Positions 23,697-31,306 of a stretch of DNA of 32,061 nt are shown in pieces. This DNA comes from Schleiferiaceae bacterium (GTDB taxonomy: Bacteria; Bacteroidota; Bacteroidia; Flavobacteriales; Schleiferiaceae): NCBI GenBank assembly GCA_029254375.1, contig JAQWXR010000012.1, positions 1 to 32,061 on the forward strand, read 5' to 3'. Under the pieces are notes generated by a model. The model saw only the letters and a program-made list of their open reading frames with translations, searched no databases and was not told where the DNA came from. The first letter of the stretch is position 1; each line of letters opens with the position of its first letter. Both the position numbers and the translations under genes were made by a program.

Positions 23697-24961
23697 GCAG
23701 TAAGTATTTCACGAAGGATCTGCTCCAGTCTGGCAAGATCTTCATAGCTTGAGTAAAGTGGAATGAAGGCCATCCGAATGGTCCCAGGCTCTCGCCAGTC
23801 TGCTAAAACACCACGTTTGACCAAGGAATCAAAAAAGCGTCGGTCGCGTTCCAAGAATTGAACGGAAACTTGGCATCCTCTAGAAGCATCCTCCCGGGGA
23901 GTGATCATGCGCATTGCTTCGCCCAGCTCGGTGGCCAAGGCATCGAGCATATTCATGCAGCGCATACTCAAATCAAGTCCCTTAGAGCGATGCGCCGAAA
24001 GGTCTACCTGGTCAAAAATATCCAATGAGGCGCGCTGTGCCGCCATACTTAGCACCGGGGCATTGCTAACTTGCCAGGCCTCTGCCGTGGGAATGGGATC
24101 GAAATGCGGCCCCATTTGAAAGCGGCTGGATTTGTTATGCCCCCACCATCCCGCTAGGCGAGGTAAAGCCTCTTGATGATGGCGCTCATGGACGAAAAGC
24201 CCAGCTGTTCCACCCGGACCCGCATTGAGGTATTTGTAAGAGCACCATGCCGCAAAGTCAACTCCCCAGTCATGAAGATGCAAAGGCACATTGCCCATGG
24301 CATGGGCCAAATCCCAGCCTACCGTGATGCCTTTTGATTGCGCCGCTCCGGTAATCCGTCCCATGTCGTAAAATCGACCGGTGAAATAATTGACCCCGCC
24401 AATAAGCAGGGTGGCGACGCGTGACCCATGGACTTCGATGGCTTGCAAGAGTTCCTCTTCCGTTGGGACGCCATCTTCCGACTGACCCTGAACTTCAATT
24501 AAATCGGCTTCACCGTATCCATGAAATTCAAGCTGGGATACCAAGGCATAGCGATCGCTCGGAAAGGCCTTGGCTTCGCATAAAATGGCAGGTCGTTCGG
24601 GACTGGGCCGATAAAAAGAGGCTAGCGCAAAGTGCAGGTTGGCGGTAAGGCTGCCCATGGCGACTACTTCAGTTTCTTTCGCTCCGGACAGTCGAGCCAA
24701 GGAGGCAGCCAAAAATTCGTGGTAAGGCATCCATGGAAGTTGGGCCTTAAAATGCCCTTCAACCCCTAGATTTTTCCAGTCGGATAACTCTTGTTGGATG
24801 GCGGCAGAAGTGGCTTTTGGCTGAAGTCCTAAAGAGTTGCCTGTCAGATATATAACCTCTTGTTTGTCCCAAACGGGCATGTGAAAGGCATGGCGGAATT
24901 CGGCCAGTGGATCCTGTCGGTCCAAGGCACGTGCTTGGTCAATATGGAAAAAGGCGTTCAT
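23693..24961 (-). CDS. kynU: Kynureninase
   Basis: A PLP enzyme of 422 residues that cleaves kynurenine or 3-hydroxykynurenine to (3-hydroxy)anthranilate and alanine. The N-terminal YLTGNSLGLQPKAT, VGWDLAHAMGN with the PLP-contacting Asp and His, and the Schiff-base Lys in WCSYKYLNAGPGG are family signatures, as is the C-terminal ISVQFLERD-like segment. The frame is open to 25063, but homology starts at the ATG at 24961 (MNAFFHIDQARALDRQDPLAEFR), giving the normal length. It overlaps kmo by 4 bases and is divergent from gcvP. Confidence 0.95.
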   Translation of the reverse strand: MNAFFHIDQARALDRQDPLAEFRHAFHMPVWDKQEVIYLTGNSLGLQPKATSAAIQQELSDWKNLGVEGHFKAQLPWMPYHEFLAASLARLSGAKETEVVAMGSLTANLHFALASFYRPSPERPAILCEAKAFPSDRYALVSQLEFHGYGEADLIEVQGQSEDGVPTEEELLQAIEVHGSRVATLLIGGVNYFTGRFYDMGRITGAAQSKGITVGWDLAHAMGNVPLHLHDWGVDFAAWCSYKYLNAGPGGTAGLFVHERHHQEALPRLAGWWGHNKSSRFQMGPHFDPIPTAEAWQVSNAPVLSMAAQRASLDIFDQVDLSAHRSKGLDLSMRCMNMLDALATELGEAMRMITPREDASRGCQVSVQFLERDRRFFDSLVKRGVLADWREPGTIRMAFIPLYSSYEDLARLEQILREILTA

Positions 24962-24974
24962 AAACGAAAACTTC

Positions 24975-25009
24975 TTTGTGCAAGGTAGGTTATATGAGAA
25001 GTAATTTTG
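24975..25009 (+). promoter_or_regulatory. Likely Bacteroidota-type promoter for gcvP
   Basis: TTTG at 24975-24978 and TAATTTTG at 25002-25009 match the -33/-7 consensus (TTTG, then TAnnTTTG), with 23 bases between, at the upper end of the known spacing range. Transcription would start near 25015, giving a 20-base leader to the ATG at 25037. This argues against the TTG at 25007, which lies inside the -7 box. Confidence 0.55.
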
Positions 25010-25036
25010 TCCTCTCAATCTAACTCTGCTCATGCA

Positions 25037-27892
25037 ATGATGGAAGAATTTGCATCTCGCCATATCGGCCCCCAGTCTAGGGATTTATCCTATATGCTTC
25101 AAGCAATTGGGGTATCATCCGTGGACGAGCTCGTGCATCAAACCGTGCCTCGTGCGATCCGCAATGAGGAAGCCTTGGATGTCTCACCCGCTATGACAGA
25201 AAGCGACTATTTGCGTCATGTTCATGGTTTGAGCCAAAAGAATCATGTTTTCTCAACGTATATCGGTCAAGGCTATCACCCGGCGGCCACTCCAGCGGTC
25301 ATCCAACGAAACATTCTGGAAAACCCAGGTTGGTATACGGCCTACACTCCATATCAGGCAGAGATTGCCCAAGGCCGATTAGAGGCCCTGGTCAATTACC
25401 AAACCATGGTGATAGACTTGACCGGCATGGAGATTGCCAACGCTTCCCTTTTGGACGAATCAACGGCAGCGGCAGAGGCCATGAGCCTTTTGATGGCAGC
25501 GCGCAGTCGCGATCAACAGAAGCGTCAAGCAAATAAGTTCTTCGTGGATCGGCAGGTGTTTGCCCAAACCTTGGCTTTGCTTGAAACGCGTGCCACCCCG
25601 ATGGACATTGAATTGGTCTTAGGCGATCACGAATCATTCCAGCCCAGTCCGGAATTCTTCGGGGCCTTGTGCCAATATCCAAATGCCGTGGGACAAATTG
25701 AAAATATTGAAGGCTTCATAGCTAGCTGTCATTCGGCAGACATTCGCGTGGCGGTAGCCTCTGATTTACTTTCATTGACTCTTTTGAAGTCTCCAGGTGA
25801 AATGGGTGCTGACGTCGTCCTCGGCACAACGCAGCGCTTTGGAATTCCCATGGGCTTTGGTGGCCCTCACGCCGCCTTCTTTGCTTCTAAAGAAGAATTC
25901 AAGCGCTTCATGCCGGGCCGGATCATTGGTCGAACTATTGATGTTGATGGGGGTCCCGCCTTGCGCATGGCCCTTCAAACTAGAGAACAGCATATCAAAC
26001 GCGATCGCGCCACATCAAATATTTGCACTTCGCAAGTACTCCTCGCCGTTATGGCAGGGATGTATGGCGTCTACCACGGACCCGAAGGTTTGAAACGGAT
26101 AGCCACCAGCGTGCATCAAAAGGCCGTGGGACTCCAAACAGCCCTCAAGTCCTTAGGTTACCGTCCATTGAACAGCCATATGTTCGACACCTTGCATGTG
26201 GAAGCGGACGCATCACTTAAAGACGCGGTGCGCAACGCGACAGAGGCGGCAAAAATCAATGTAGGTTACTCGACGGAAGGCCTCTTGATTTCTACCCATG
26301 AAGTCATGAATAGCACGGATGCCCAAGCCTTGGTAGATGCCTTGGCCGCTGCCAAATCGGTTCCTACCGTTCCATTTGCTCTGGGCGAAGTATCCATTGC
26401 TTCGGAGCTCCAGCGCCAAAGTGATTACATGACACACCCCGTATTTTCGTCCTATCGTTCCGAAACGGAAATGATGCGCTACATCAAGAAGTTAGAGCGT
26501 CGAGATATTGCTTTGAACCATAGTATGATTCCTTTGGGCTCATGCACCATGAAGCTCAACGCAGCGGCAGAAATGCTTCCATTGAGTTGGCCTGCTTTTG
26601 GCCAAATTCACCCCTTTGCTCCGTTGGCTCAGGCCGCAGGCTTCCTAGAAGTGATCCAAAGTCTCGAGCGTGATTTAGCAGTGATTACAGGCTTTGATGC
26701 CACCACACTCCAGCCAAATTCTGGGGCGCAAGGGGAGTACAGCGGCTTGTTAGTCATCCGTGCGTATCACCATAGCCGAGGCGATTTCCATCGCAAAACA
26801 GCCTTGATTCCTTCCTCTGCTCATGGCACAAATCCTGCCTCCGCCGTAATGGCCGGAATGGATGTGGTCGTCGTGGCTTGTGATGAAAAGGGAAATATTG
26901 ATCTGAATGACCTTCGCTCCAAGGCTGAGAAATACTCGGATACTCTGAGTTCGTTGATGATTACCTATCCTTCGACGCATGGCGTATTTGAGGCCGGCGT
27001 CAAAGAAGCTACGGCCATCATCCATGCCCATGGCGGCCAAGTTTACATGGATGGGGCCAACATGAATGCGCAAGTAGGTCTTACCTCTCCAGGGAATATC
27101 GGAGCGGATGTCTGCCATTTGAATCTACACAAAACCTTCGCTATCCCTCATGGGGGTGGTGGGCCTGGCGTAGGTCCGATTTGTGTGAAGGCTCATTTAG
27201 CCCCATTCTTGCCAAGTCATCCCATACACGCGACGAGTGGTGAACAAGGGATTGGCCCTGTTTCTGCTGCGCCTTATGGCTCTTCCTTAGTATTGCTCAT
27301 AAGCTATGGCTACATCAAAATGCTTGGCGCCAAAGGCCTTATGGACAGCACTAAGTATGCCATTTTGAACGCAAATTATATCAAAAGCCGCCTAGAGAAA
27401 GACTTTCCAGTTCTTTACGCTGGGGAGAACGGTCGCTGCGCACATGAAATGATTTTGGATTGCCGGCCATTCAAACGCGATGCGGGGATTGAAGTGACGG
27501 ATATCGCGAAGCGTTTAATGGATTTCGGTTATCATGCGCCTACAGTTTCCTTCCCGGTAGCTGGAACGGTCATGGTGGAGCCCACAGAGTCCGAGTCCTT
27601 GGCTGAATTGGACCGCTTCTGCGATGCCATGTTGGCGATTAAGTCAGAAATTGACCAGGTCATTTCTGGAGTTTTACCTCGCGAAAACAATCCTTTGAAG
27701 AATGCGCCACACACGTTGGCTTTAGTGGCTAATGACACGTGGGAGATGCCTTATTCACGCCAAATGGCGGCCTTTCCGCTGCCAGAGTTAATGGAAAACA
27801 AATTCTGGCCTGCGGTGCGACGCGTAGATGACGCTTATGGAGATAGAAACCTCGTTTGCACATGCGCTCCTATCGAAGCCTATTCGGAATAG
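25037..27892 (+). CDS. gcvP: Glycine dehydrogenase (decarboxylating), P protein of the glycine cleavage system
   Basis: The P protein uses PLP to decarboxylate glycine and load the aminomethyl group onto the lipoyl arm of GcvH. About 951 residues, single-chain form, with the usual N-terminus FASRHIGPQSRDLSYMLQAIG, HFGPYTPYQAEIAQGRLEALVNYQ-like segment, GGPHAAFFAS and, in the C-terminal half, GSCTMKLNAAAEM and the PLP lysine in CHLNLHKTFAIPHGGGGPGVGP. The frame extends upstream to a TTG at 25007, but the ATG at 25037 (or 25040) fits both homology and the promoter. GcvT and GcvH are not beside it. Its last codons and stop form half of the downstream terminator. Confidence 0.95.
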   Translation: MMEEFASRHIGPQSRDLSYMLQAIGVSSVDELVHQTVPRAIRNEEALDVSPAMTESDYLRHVHGLSQKNHVFSTYIGQGYHPAATPAVIQRNILENPGWYTAYTPYQAEIAQGRLEALVNYQTMVIDLTGMEIANASLLDESTAAAEAMSLLMAARSRDQQKRQANKFFVDRQVFAQTLALLETRATPMDIELVLGDHESFQPSPEFFGALCQYPNAVGQIENIEGFIASCHSADIRVAVASDLLSLTLLKSPGEMGADVVLGTTQRFGIPMGFGGPHAAFFASKEEFKRFMPGRIIGRTIDVDGGPALRMALQTREQHIKRDRATSNICTSQVLLAVMAGMYGVYHGPEGLKRIATSVHQKAVGLQTALKSLGYRPLNSHMFDTLHVEADASLKDAVRNATEAAKINVGYSTEGLLISTHEVMNSTDAQALVDALAAAKSVPTVPFALGEVSIASELQRQSDYMTHPVFSSYRSETEMMRYIKKLERRDIALNHSMIPLGSCTMKLNAAAEMLPLSWPAFGQIHPFAPLAQAAGFLEVIQSLERDLAVITGFDATTLQPNSGAQGEYSGLLVIRAYHHSRGDFHRKTALIPSSAHGTNPASAVMAGMDVVVVACDEKGNIDLNDLRSKAEKYSDTLSSLMITYPSTHGVFEAGVKEATAIIHAHGGQVYMDGANMNAQVGLTSPGNIGADVCHLNLHKTFAIPHGGGGPGVGPICVKAHLAPFLPSHPIHATSGEQGIGPVSAAPYGSSLVLLISYGYIKMLGAKGLMDSTKYAILNANYIKSRLEKDFPVLYAGENGRCAHEMILDCRPFKRDAGIEVTDIAKRLMDFGYHAPTVSFPVAGTVMVEPTESESLAELDRFCDAMLAIKSEIDQVISGVLPRENNPLKNAPHTLALVANDTWEMPYSRQMAAFPLPELMENKFWPAVRRVDDAYGDRNLVCTCAPIEAYSE

Positions 27893-27900
27893 GTTTTTTT
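27879..27900 (+). terminator. Intrinsic terminator built into the gcvP 3' end
   Basis: CCTATT (27879-27884) pairs with AATAGG (27888-27893) around CGG, extended by an A-T and a G-T pair, and is followed by seven T (27894-27900). The stem includes the last codons and the TAG stop (27890-27892) of gcvP, so the hairpin can form only after the ribosome leaves. Confidence 0.7.
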
Positions 27901-27913
27901 GACATTTCTATCG

Positions 27914-27921
27914 TATTATTG
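27914..27921 (+). promoter_or_regulatory. Possible -7 box for the T9SS cargo gene
   Basis: TATTATTG differs at one position from TAnnTTTG and would place the transcript start near 27928, about 22 bases before the ATG. A TTTG at 27898-27901 is too close for a -33 box. The leader is AT-rich without a Shine-Dalgarno sequence, normal for this phylum. Confidence 0.3.
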
Positions 27922-27949
27922 ACTCTTCACAACAACAATCCCTTTTAGT

Positions 27950-29944
27950 ATGAAAAATCTTACGCTTTTCGCCGCATCGCTTGCCATTTCAGTGGCTGCC
28001 TTCGGTCAGAATGTAGAGCGTACGGCCCCTAACGTTCGCATGAACGAGGATGCGCCCGTGCGTCACCTAAACCCAGCCCAATTAGCCGCCTTTTATGGCG
28101 CTGAAACTCCGGTTTGGTCGCAGGACTTCGCCAATGGTATCCCTACCACCTGGTTGAACTCCGGACTGGCCAATGGCACATCCGACCCCGATGCGGTGTG
28201 GGAATATCGCGGAACGGCGACCACTCCGAGCAATACGGTTGGATCACGGGGCGCATACATGGCCGCTCAAACTCCGATCAACTCGGCTACAGCATCCAAT
28301 GGTTTCGTCATTTTCGATTCTGACTTCTTGGATAACGCAGGTGTCGCTGGAAACTTTGGCAATGGCATTGCTTCAGCCCCTCACTTGGCTGAGCTGACTA
28401 CTGAAATGATCGATTTATCTAGCTACGCTGTAGTGGATTTAATCTTTACTCAATATTACCGTCGTTTTGCAGGTCCAGGAGGTTCTCAGGCCGTACCTGC
28501 TACCTATGTGGATTTCTCTACGGACGGTGGAACAACTTTCCCTTATTCGGTGACATTGAATAGTACTGTAGCCGTGAATAGTTCTACTGCTGCGAATGAT
28601 GTAGTCGTCGTGCAAGCGGGTAGCTATGTAGGCGGTCAGGATTCGGTCAAGGTTCGTTTCCGTTTTGATGGTGATTACTACTTCTGGATTATCGATGACC
28701 TTTCCATAGTAAATACCCCTCCTAACCGCATGGCCTTCACAGATTGGCAAGGAGCTCCTTCTCAGGACATCATTTTTGGTCCAGGTGCTTCAGGCTCGTC
28801 TAAAATGGGCATCCAAACATTAAAGCAAGCACGTGGTGTAACTTTCGATTGTAATGCGATTAACTCGGGTACGAACAGCCAAACAAACGTGAAGCTTCAA
28901 ATGAAGATCTACGATGGCGCTACATTGGTTCAAACACTCAATTCAACTACAATCAGCACCTTAGCTGCAGGAGATACAGCTAACTACAACCAATTGAATA
29001 CCTATTCAACAGCTTGGACACCTTCGGCAAACGGATCCTACAGTGTGGTTTATGGCTTGTTGTCTGACTCTGTCTCCGTGTACTCTGACACGACGTCCAT
29101 GTTTGTAAACGACTCATTGATGTCTATGGACTTCAATAGCTGGGATAATAGCATCGGAGCTTCAACCAACACCACACAATGGGGTGATGGTGCACAGATG
29201 TGTAACCGCCATGATCTAGTAGACGACGAAATGTTGTTTGCAGCCAAGGTGTACTTGAGTTCTTTGACTCAGTCTGGTGCTATTCTTGAATTGTCTGTGT
29301 ATGATTCTTCTGCCTTCTTAGGTAACAATGGCGGATGGGATGCCAACAAATTGGTAGCCTATGGTCAGAAAGTAATCAGCTCTTCGGATACTGCGCTTGG
29401 ATTTGTGCGTTTTGACTTTACCGACCCAAGCACCGGCCGTGGCGTGGATTTGGAGCAGTCTAAGGGTGCGTACTTCTACAATTTGACGATGTATGATAAC
29501 CAAGGAGCGAATTATTTGGCTATCCGAAATGACCAAACTTGGGCTAAATCCGCCGGCTCTGGCTATATGTACTTGGCTGCCTTAGGTAGCTGGTACTCTG
29601 GTTACTCTGGTTCTTTGAGCTACAACAATCTTTGGATTCGTGGTATTCACTGCCCTGCATCGTCTGCTGCTGCGTGTATGGGCATCGGTGTGGATGAACA
29701 AGCCATCGACCAAATCGCTATGTCTCCAAACCCAGCCTCCGAGTTCATCAATTTGGACTTCGGTTTGGCGGTAGGTGACTACAACGTTTCAGTAGTTGAC
29801 TTGACTGGAAAAGTAATGAAGTCTGAGCTGGTTCGTGCAGATGCGAACGTATCTATCTTCATTGGTGACCTTAACGCGGGCATGTATATGGTGCGCGTTC
29901 AGAAAGGTGACGATGTCAAGACGATGAAGTTGTCTGTTCTTTAA
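27950..29944 (+). CDS. T9SS type A sorting-domain secreted protein of unknown function
   Basis: A 664-residue secreted protein. It has a signal peptide (KNLTLFAASLAISVAAFGQ), then a beta-sandwich domain at about 55-260 (WSQDFANGIPTTW ... WIIDDLSIVN) resembling the jelly-roll or MAM-like adhesive modules of T9SS cargo. A central region rich in Ser, Thr and Asn follows (about 270-600). The C-terminal sorting domain has MSPNPASEFINLDF, VSVVDLTGKV and the closing MYMVRVQKGDDVKTMKLSVL. The sorting domain directs it through the T9SS to the cell surface or medium. I see no catalytic motif; adhesion or a surface coat is likely but inferred. Codons such as GGT, GCT, TCT, AAC and TAC look more frequent than in neighbours, hinting at high expression. 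It is monocistronic, with a strong terminator. Confidence 0.88.
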   Translation: MKNLTLFAASLAISVAAFGQNVERTAPNVRMNEDAPVRHLNPAQLAAFYGAETPVWSQDFANGIPTTWLNSGLANGTSDPDAVWEYRGTATTPSNTVGSRGAYMAAQTPINSATASNGFVIFDSDFLDNAGVAGNFGNGIASAPHLAELTTEMIDLSSYAVVDLIFTQYYRRFAGPGGSQAVPATYVDFSTDGGTTFPYSVTLNSTVAVNSSTAANDVVVVQAGSYVGGQDSVKVRFRFDGDYYFWIIDDLSIVNTPPNRMAFTDWQGAPSQDIIFGPGASGSSKMGIQTLKQARGVTFDCNAINSGTNSQTNVKLQMKIYDGATLVQTLNSTTISTLAAGDTANYNQLNTYSTAWTPSANGSYSVVYGLLSDSVSVYSDTTSMFVNDSLMSMDFNSWDNSIGASTNTTQWGDGAQMCNRHDLVDDEMLFAAKVYLSSLTQSGAILELSVYDSSAFLGNNGGWDANKLVAYGQKVISSSDTALGFVRFDFTDPSTGRGVDLEQSKGAYFYNLTMYDNQGANYLAIRNDQTWAKSAGSGYMYLAALGSWYSGYSGSLSYNNLWIRGIHCPASSAAACMGIGVDEQAIDQIAMSPNPASEFINLDFGLAVGDYNVSVVDLTGKVMKSELVRADANVSIFIGDLNAGMYMVRVQKGDDVKTMKLSVL

Positions 29945-29965
29945 ACGACAGATAGCCTAAACGCG

Positions 29966-29995
29966 AAAGCGGCCCGGAAACGGGCCGCTTTTTTT
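29966..29995 (+). terminator. Strong intrinsic terminator after the T9SS cargo gene
   Basis: A stem of at least 9 bp (29968-29976 with 29981-29989) closed by a GAAA tetraloop is followed by T's to 29995. It ends the T9SS gene and touches the stop codon of the convergent nth (29994-29996). The reverse strand lacks a good T tract. Confidence 0.92.
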
Positions 29996-30638
29996 ATTTC
30001 AAATTTTTAAGCAATGCTGCACGACCAATTCGTGCGGAGATGAAATCCTTCTCCACGGTCCAACCACGGGCTGGACTGTATTCTCGCCCGTAAAAAATAA
30101 TCTGAAGATGCAGTTTGTTCCATTTGTCTTTTGGAAAAAGTGCCTTGGCATCCTTTTCCGTTTGCTCAACAGATTTCCCATTGCTTAGGCCCCAGCGGTA
30201 CATAAGGCGATGGATATGCGTGTCCACCGGGAAGGCGGGCACGCCGAACGCTTGACTCATGACTACGGAAGCGGTTTTGTGCCCTACGGAGGGCATAGCC
30301 TCCAAGGCCTCAAAGCTAGGGGGGACTTCGCCGCCGTGAAGATCAACGATCATCTGAGAAAAACGATGAATACCATTGGACTTCATGGGGCTTAAGCCGC
30401 AGGGACGAATAATGTTTGCAATCTCTTCGACTGTCAAGGCAGCCATCGCAGCGGGTGAAGAAGCTTTGGCAAAGAGGAATGGAGTAACGGTATTGACCCG
30501 GGCATCCGTGCATTGAGCGGAAAGAACTACCGCCACTAGCAGCGTATAGGGATCCCAGTGATCCAGCGGAATAGGGGTTTCTGGATACAATCGCTCCAAC
30601 TCTTCAATGAGATAGGCAGCTTTTTCTTTTTTCGTCAT
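29994..30638 (-). CDS. nth: Endonuclease III-type DNA glycosylase/AP lyase lacking the iron-sulfur cluster
   Basis: Nth removes oxidised pyrimidines and cuts the abasic strand. The 214-residue protein shows the helix-hairpin-helix MPSVGHKTASVV with catalytic Lys K121, and catalytic Asp D139 in FPVDTHIHR, at the positions expected of Nth (K120 and D138 in E. coli). The E. coli C-terminus carries four Cys that bind a 4Fe-4S cluster; here the segment reads IIFYGREYSPARGW and contains no Cys. The only Cys in the protein are C43 and C80. Loss of the cluster is known in some bacteroidete relatives, as I recall. The ATG at 30638 is divergent from bcp by 68 bases. Confidence 0.93.
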   Translation of the reverse strand: MTKKEKAAYLIEELERLYPETPIPLDHWDPYTLLVAVVLSAQCTDARVNTVTPFLFAKASSPAAMAALTVEEIANIIRPCGLSPMKSNGIHRFSQMIVDLHGGEVPPSFEALEAMPSVGHKTASVVMSQAFGVPAFPVDTHIHRLMYRWGLSNGKSVEQTEKDAKALFPKDKWNKLHLQIIFYGREYSPARGWTVEKDFISARIGRAALLKNLK

Positions 30639-30706
30639 GGGAACAAAGGAAACGGCTATGTCGTTTAGATTGCAAAGAATTTAAACAACTTACTTAATTT
30701 CATACG

Positions 30707-31162
30707 ATGACACATTTACAGGTGGGGGATCAAGCCCCTGATTTTTCAGGACTAGACCAGCATGGCATTGACATTTCCATGGATGATTTTGTGGGCAAGC
30801 GCATTGTTCTCTATTTCTACCCAAAAGATGATACGCCAGGCTGTACGGCGGAGGCATGTTCTTTCCGCGATGGCTATCAGGGTTTAATTGATGCGGGCTA
30901 TGCCGTAGTAGGTGTATCTCCAGACCCCGTAAAAAAGCACGCTAAGTTTGTCGAAAAATATGAGCTGCCATTTTCCTTAATTGCCGATGAAAATCGTTCA
31001 GTCATTGATGCCTATGGGGTGTGGGGTCGCAAGAAATTTATGGGCCGTGAGTATGATGGCGTCTACCGAGAGACTTTTGTGATTGGTATCGATGGCCGAA
31101 TTGAACGCATTTTAGATAAGGTGGACACAAAGGATAGTGCAGGCCAAATTTTGAACGGATAA
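30707..31162 (+). CDS. bcp: Thioredoxin-dependent thiol peroxidase (BCP/PrxQ)
   Basis: A 151-residue peroxiredoxin of the BCP/PrxQ type, reducing hydroperoxides with electrons from thioredoxin. The active site YFYPKDDTPGCTAEACSFRD holds peroxidatic C46 and resolving C51 five residues later, as in two-Cys atypical members. The fold markers VVGVSPDPVKKHAKFVEKYELPFSLIAD and FVIGIDGRIERI follow. It stands alone, divergent from nth, and ends with a terminator at 31170-31197. Confidence 0.95.
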   Translation: MTHLQVGDQAPDFSGLDQHGIDISMDDFVGKRIVLYFYPKDDTPGCTAEACSFRDGYQGLIDAGYAVVGVSPDPVKKHAKFVEKYELPFSLIADENRSVIDAYGVWGRKKFMGREYDGVYRETFVIGIDGRIERILDKVDTKDSAGQILNG

Positions 31163-31169
31163 ACTTTTC

Positions 31170-31197
31170 AACAGCCTGCCTTTGCAAGCTGTTTTTT
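31170..31197 (+). terminator. Intrinsic terminator after bcp
   Basis: AACAGC (31170-31175) pairs with GCTGTT (31188-31193) around a 12-base loop that can form one inner GC step, followed by T's to 31197. The stem is shorter than the two GAAA-loop hairpins, so it is probably weaker. It separates bcp from recA. Confidence 0.6.
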
Positions 31198-31306
31198 ACC
31201 CGTTTAGAGTCGTTTTTGGTCGGGTAGGCTGCGCGCTGTTCTGTACATTTGAAGTCATGGCACTTGCCATCGTCGCCCCAATGTTAAAGTCTTAAAATTG
31301 ATCACC

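Noticed and set aside
24962-25063. 34-codon N-terminal extension of kynU
   Set aside because: It overlaps the gcvP start and promoter, and kynureninases begin near MNAFFHIDQAR.
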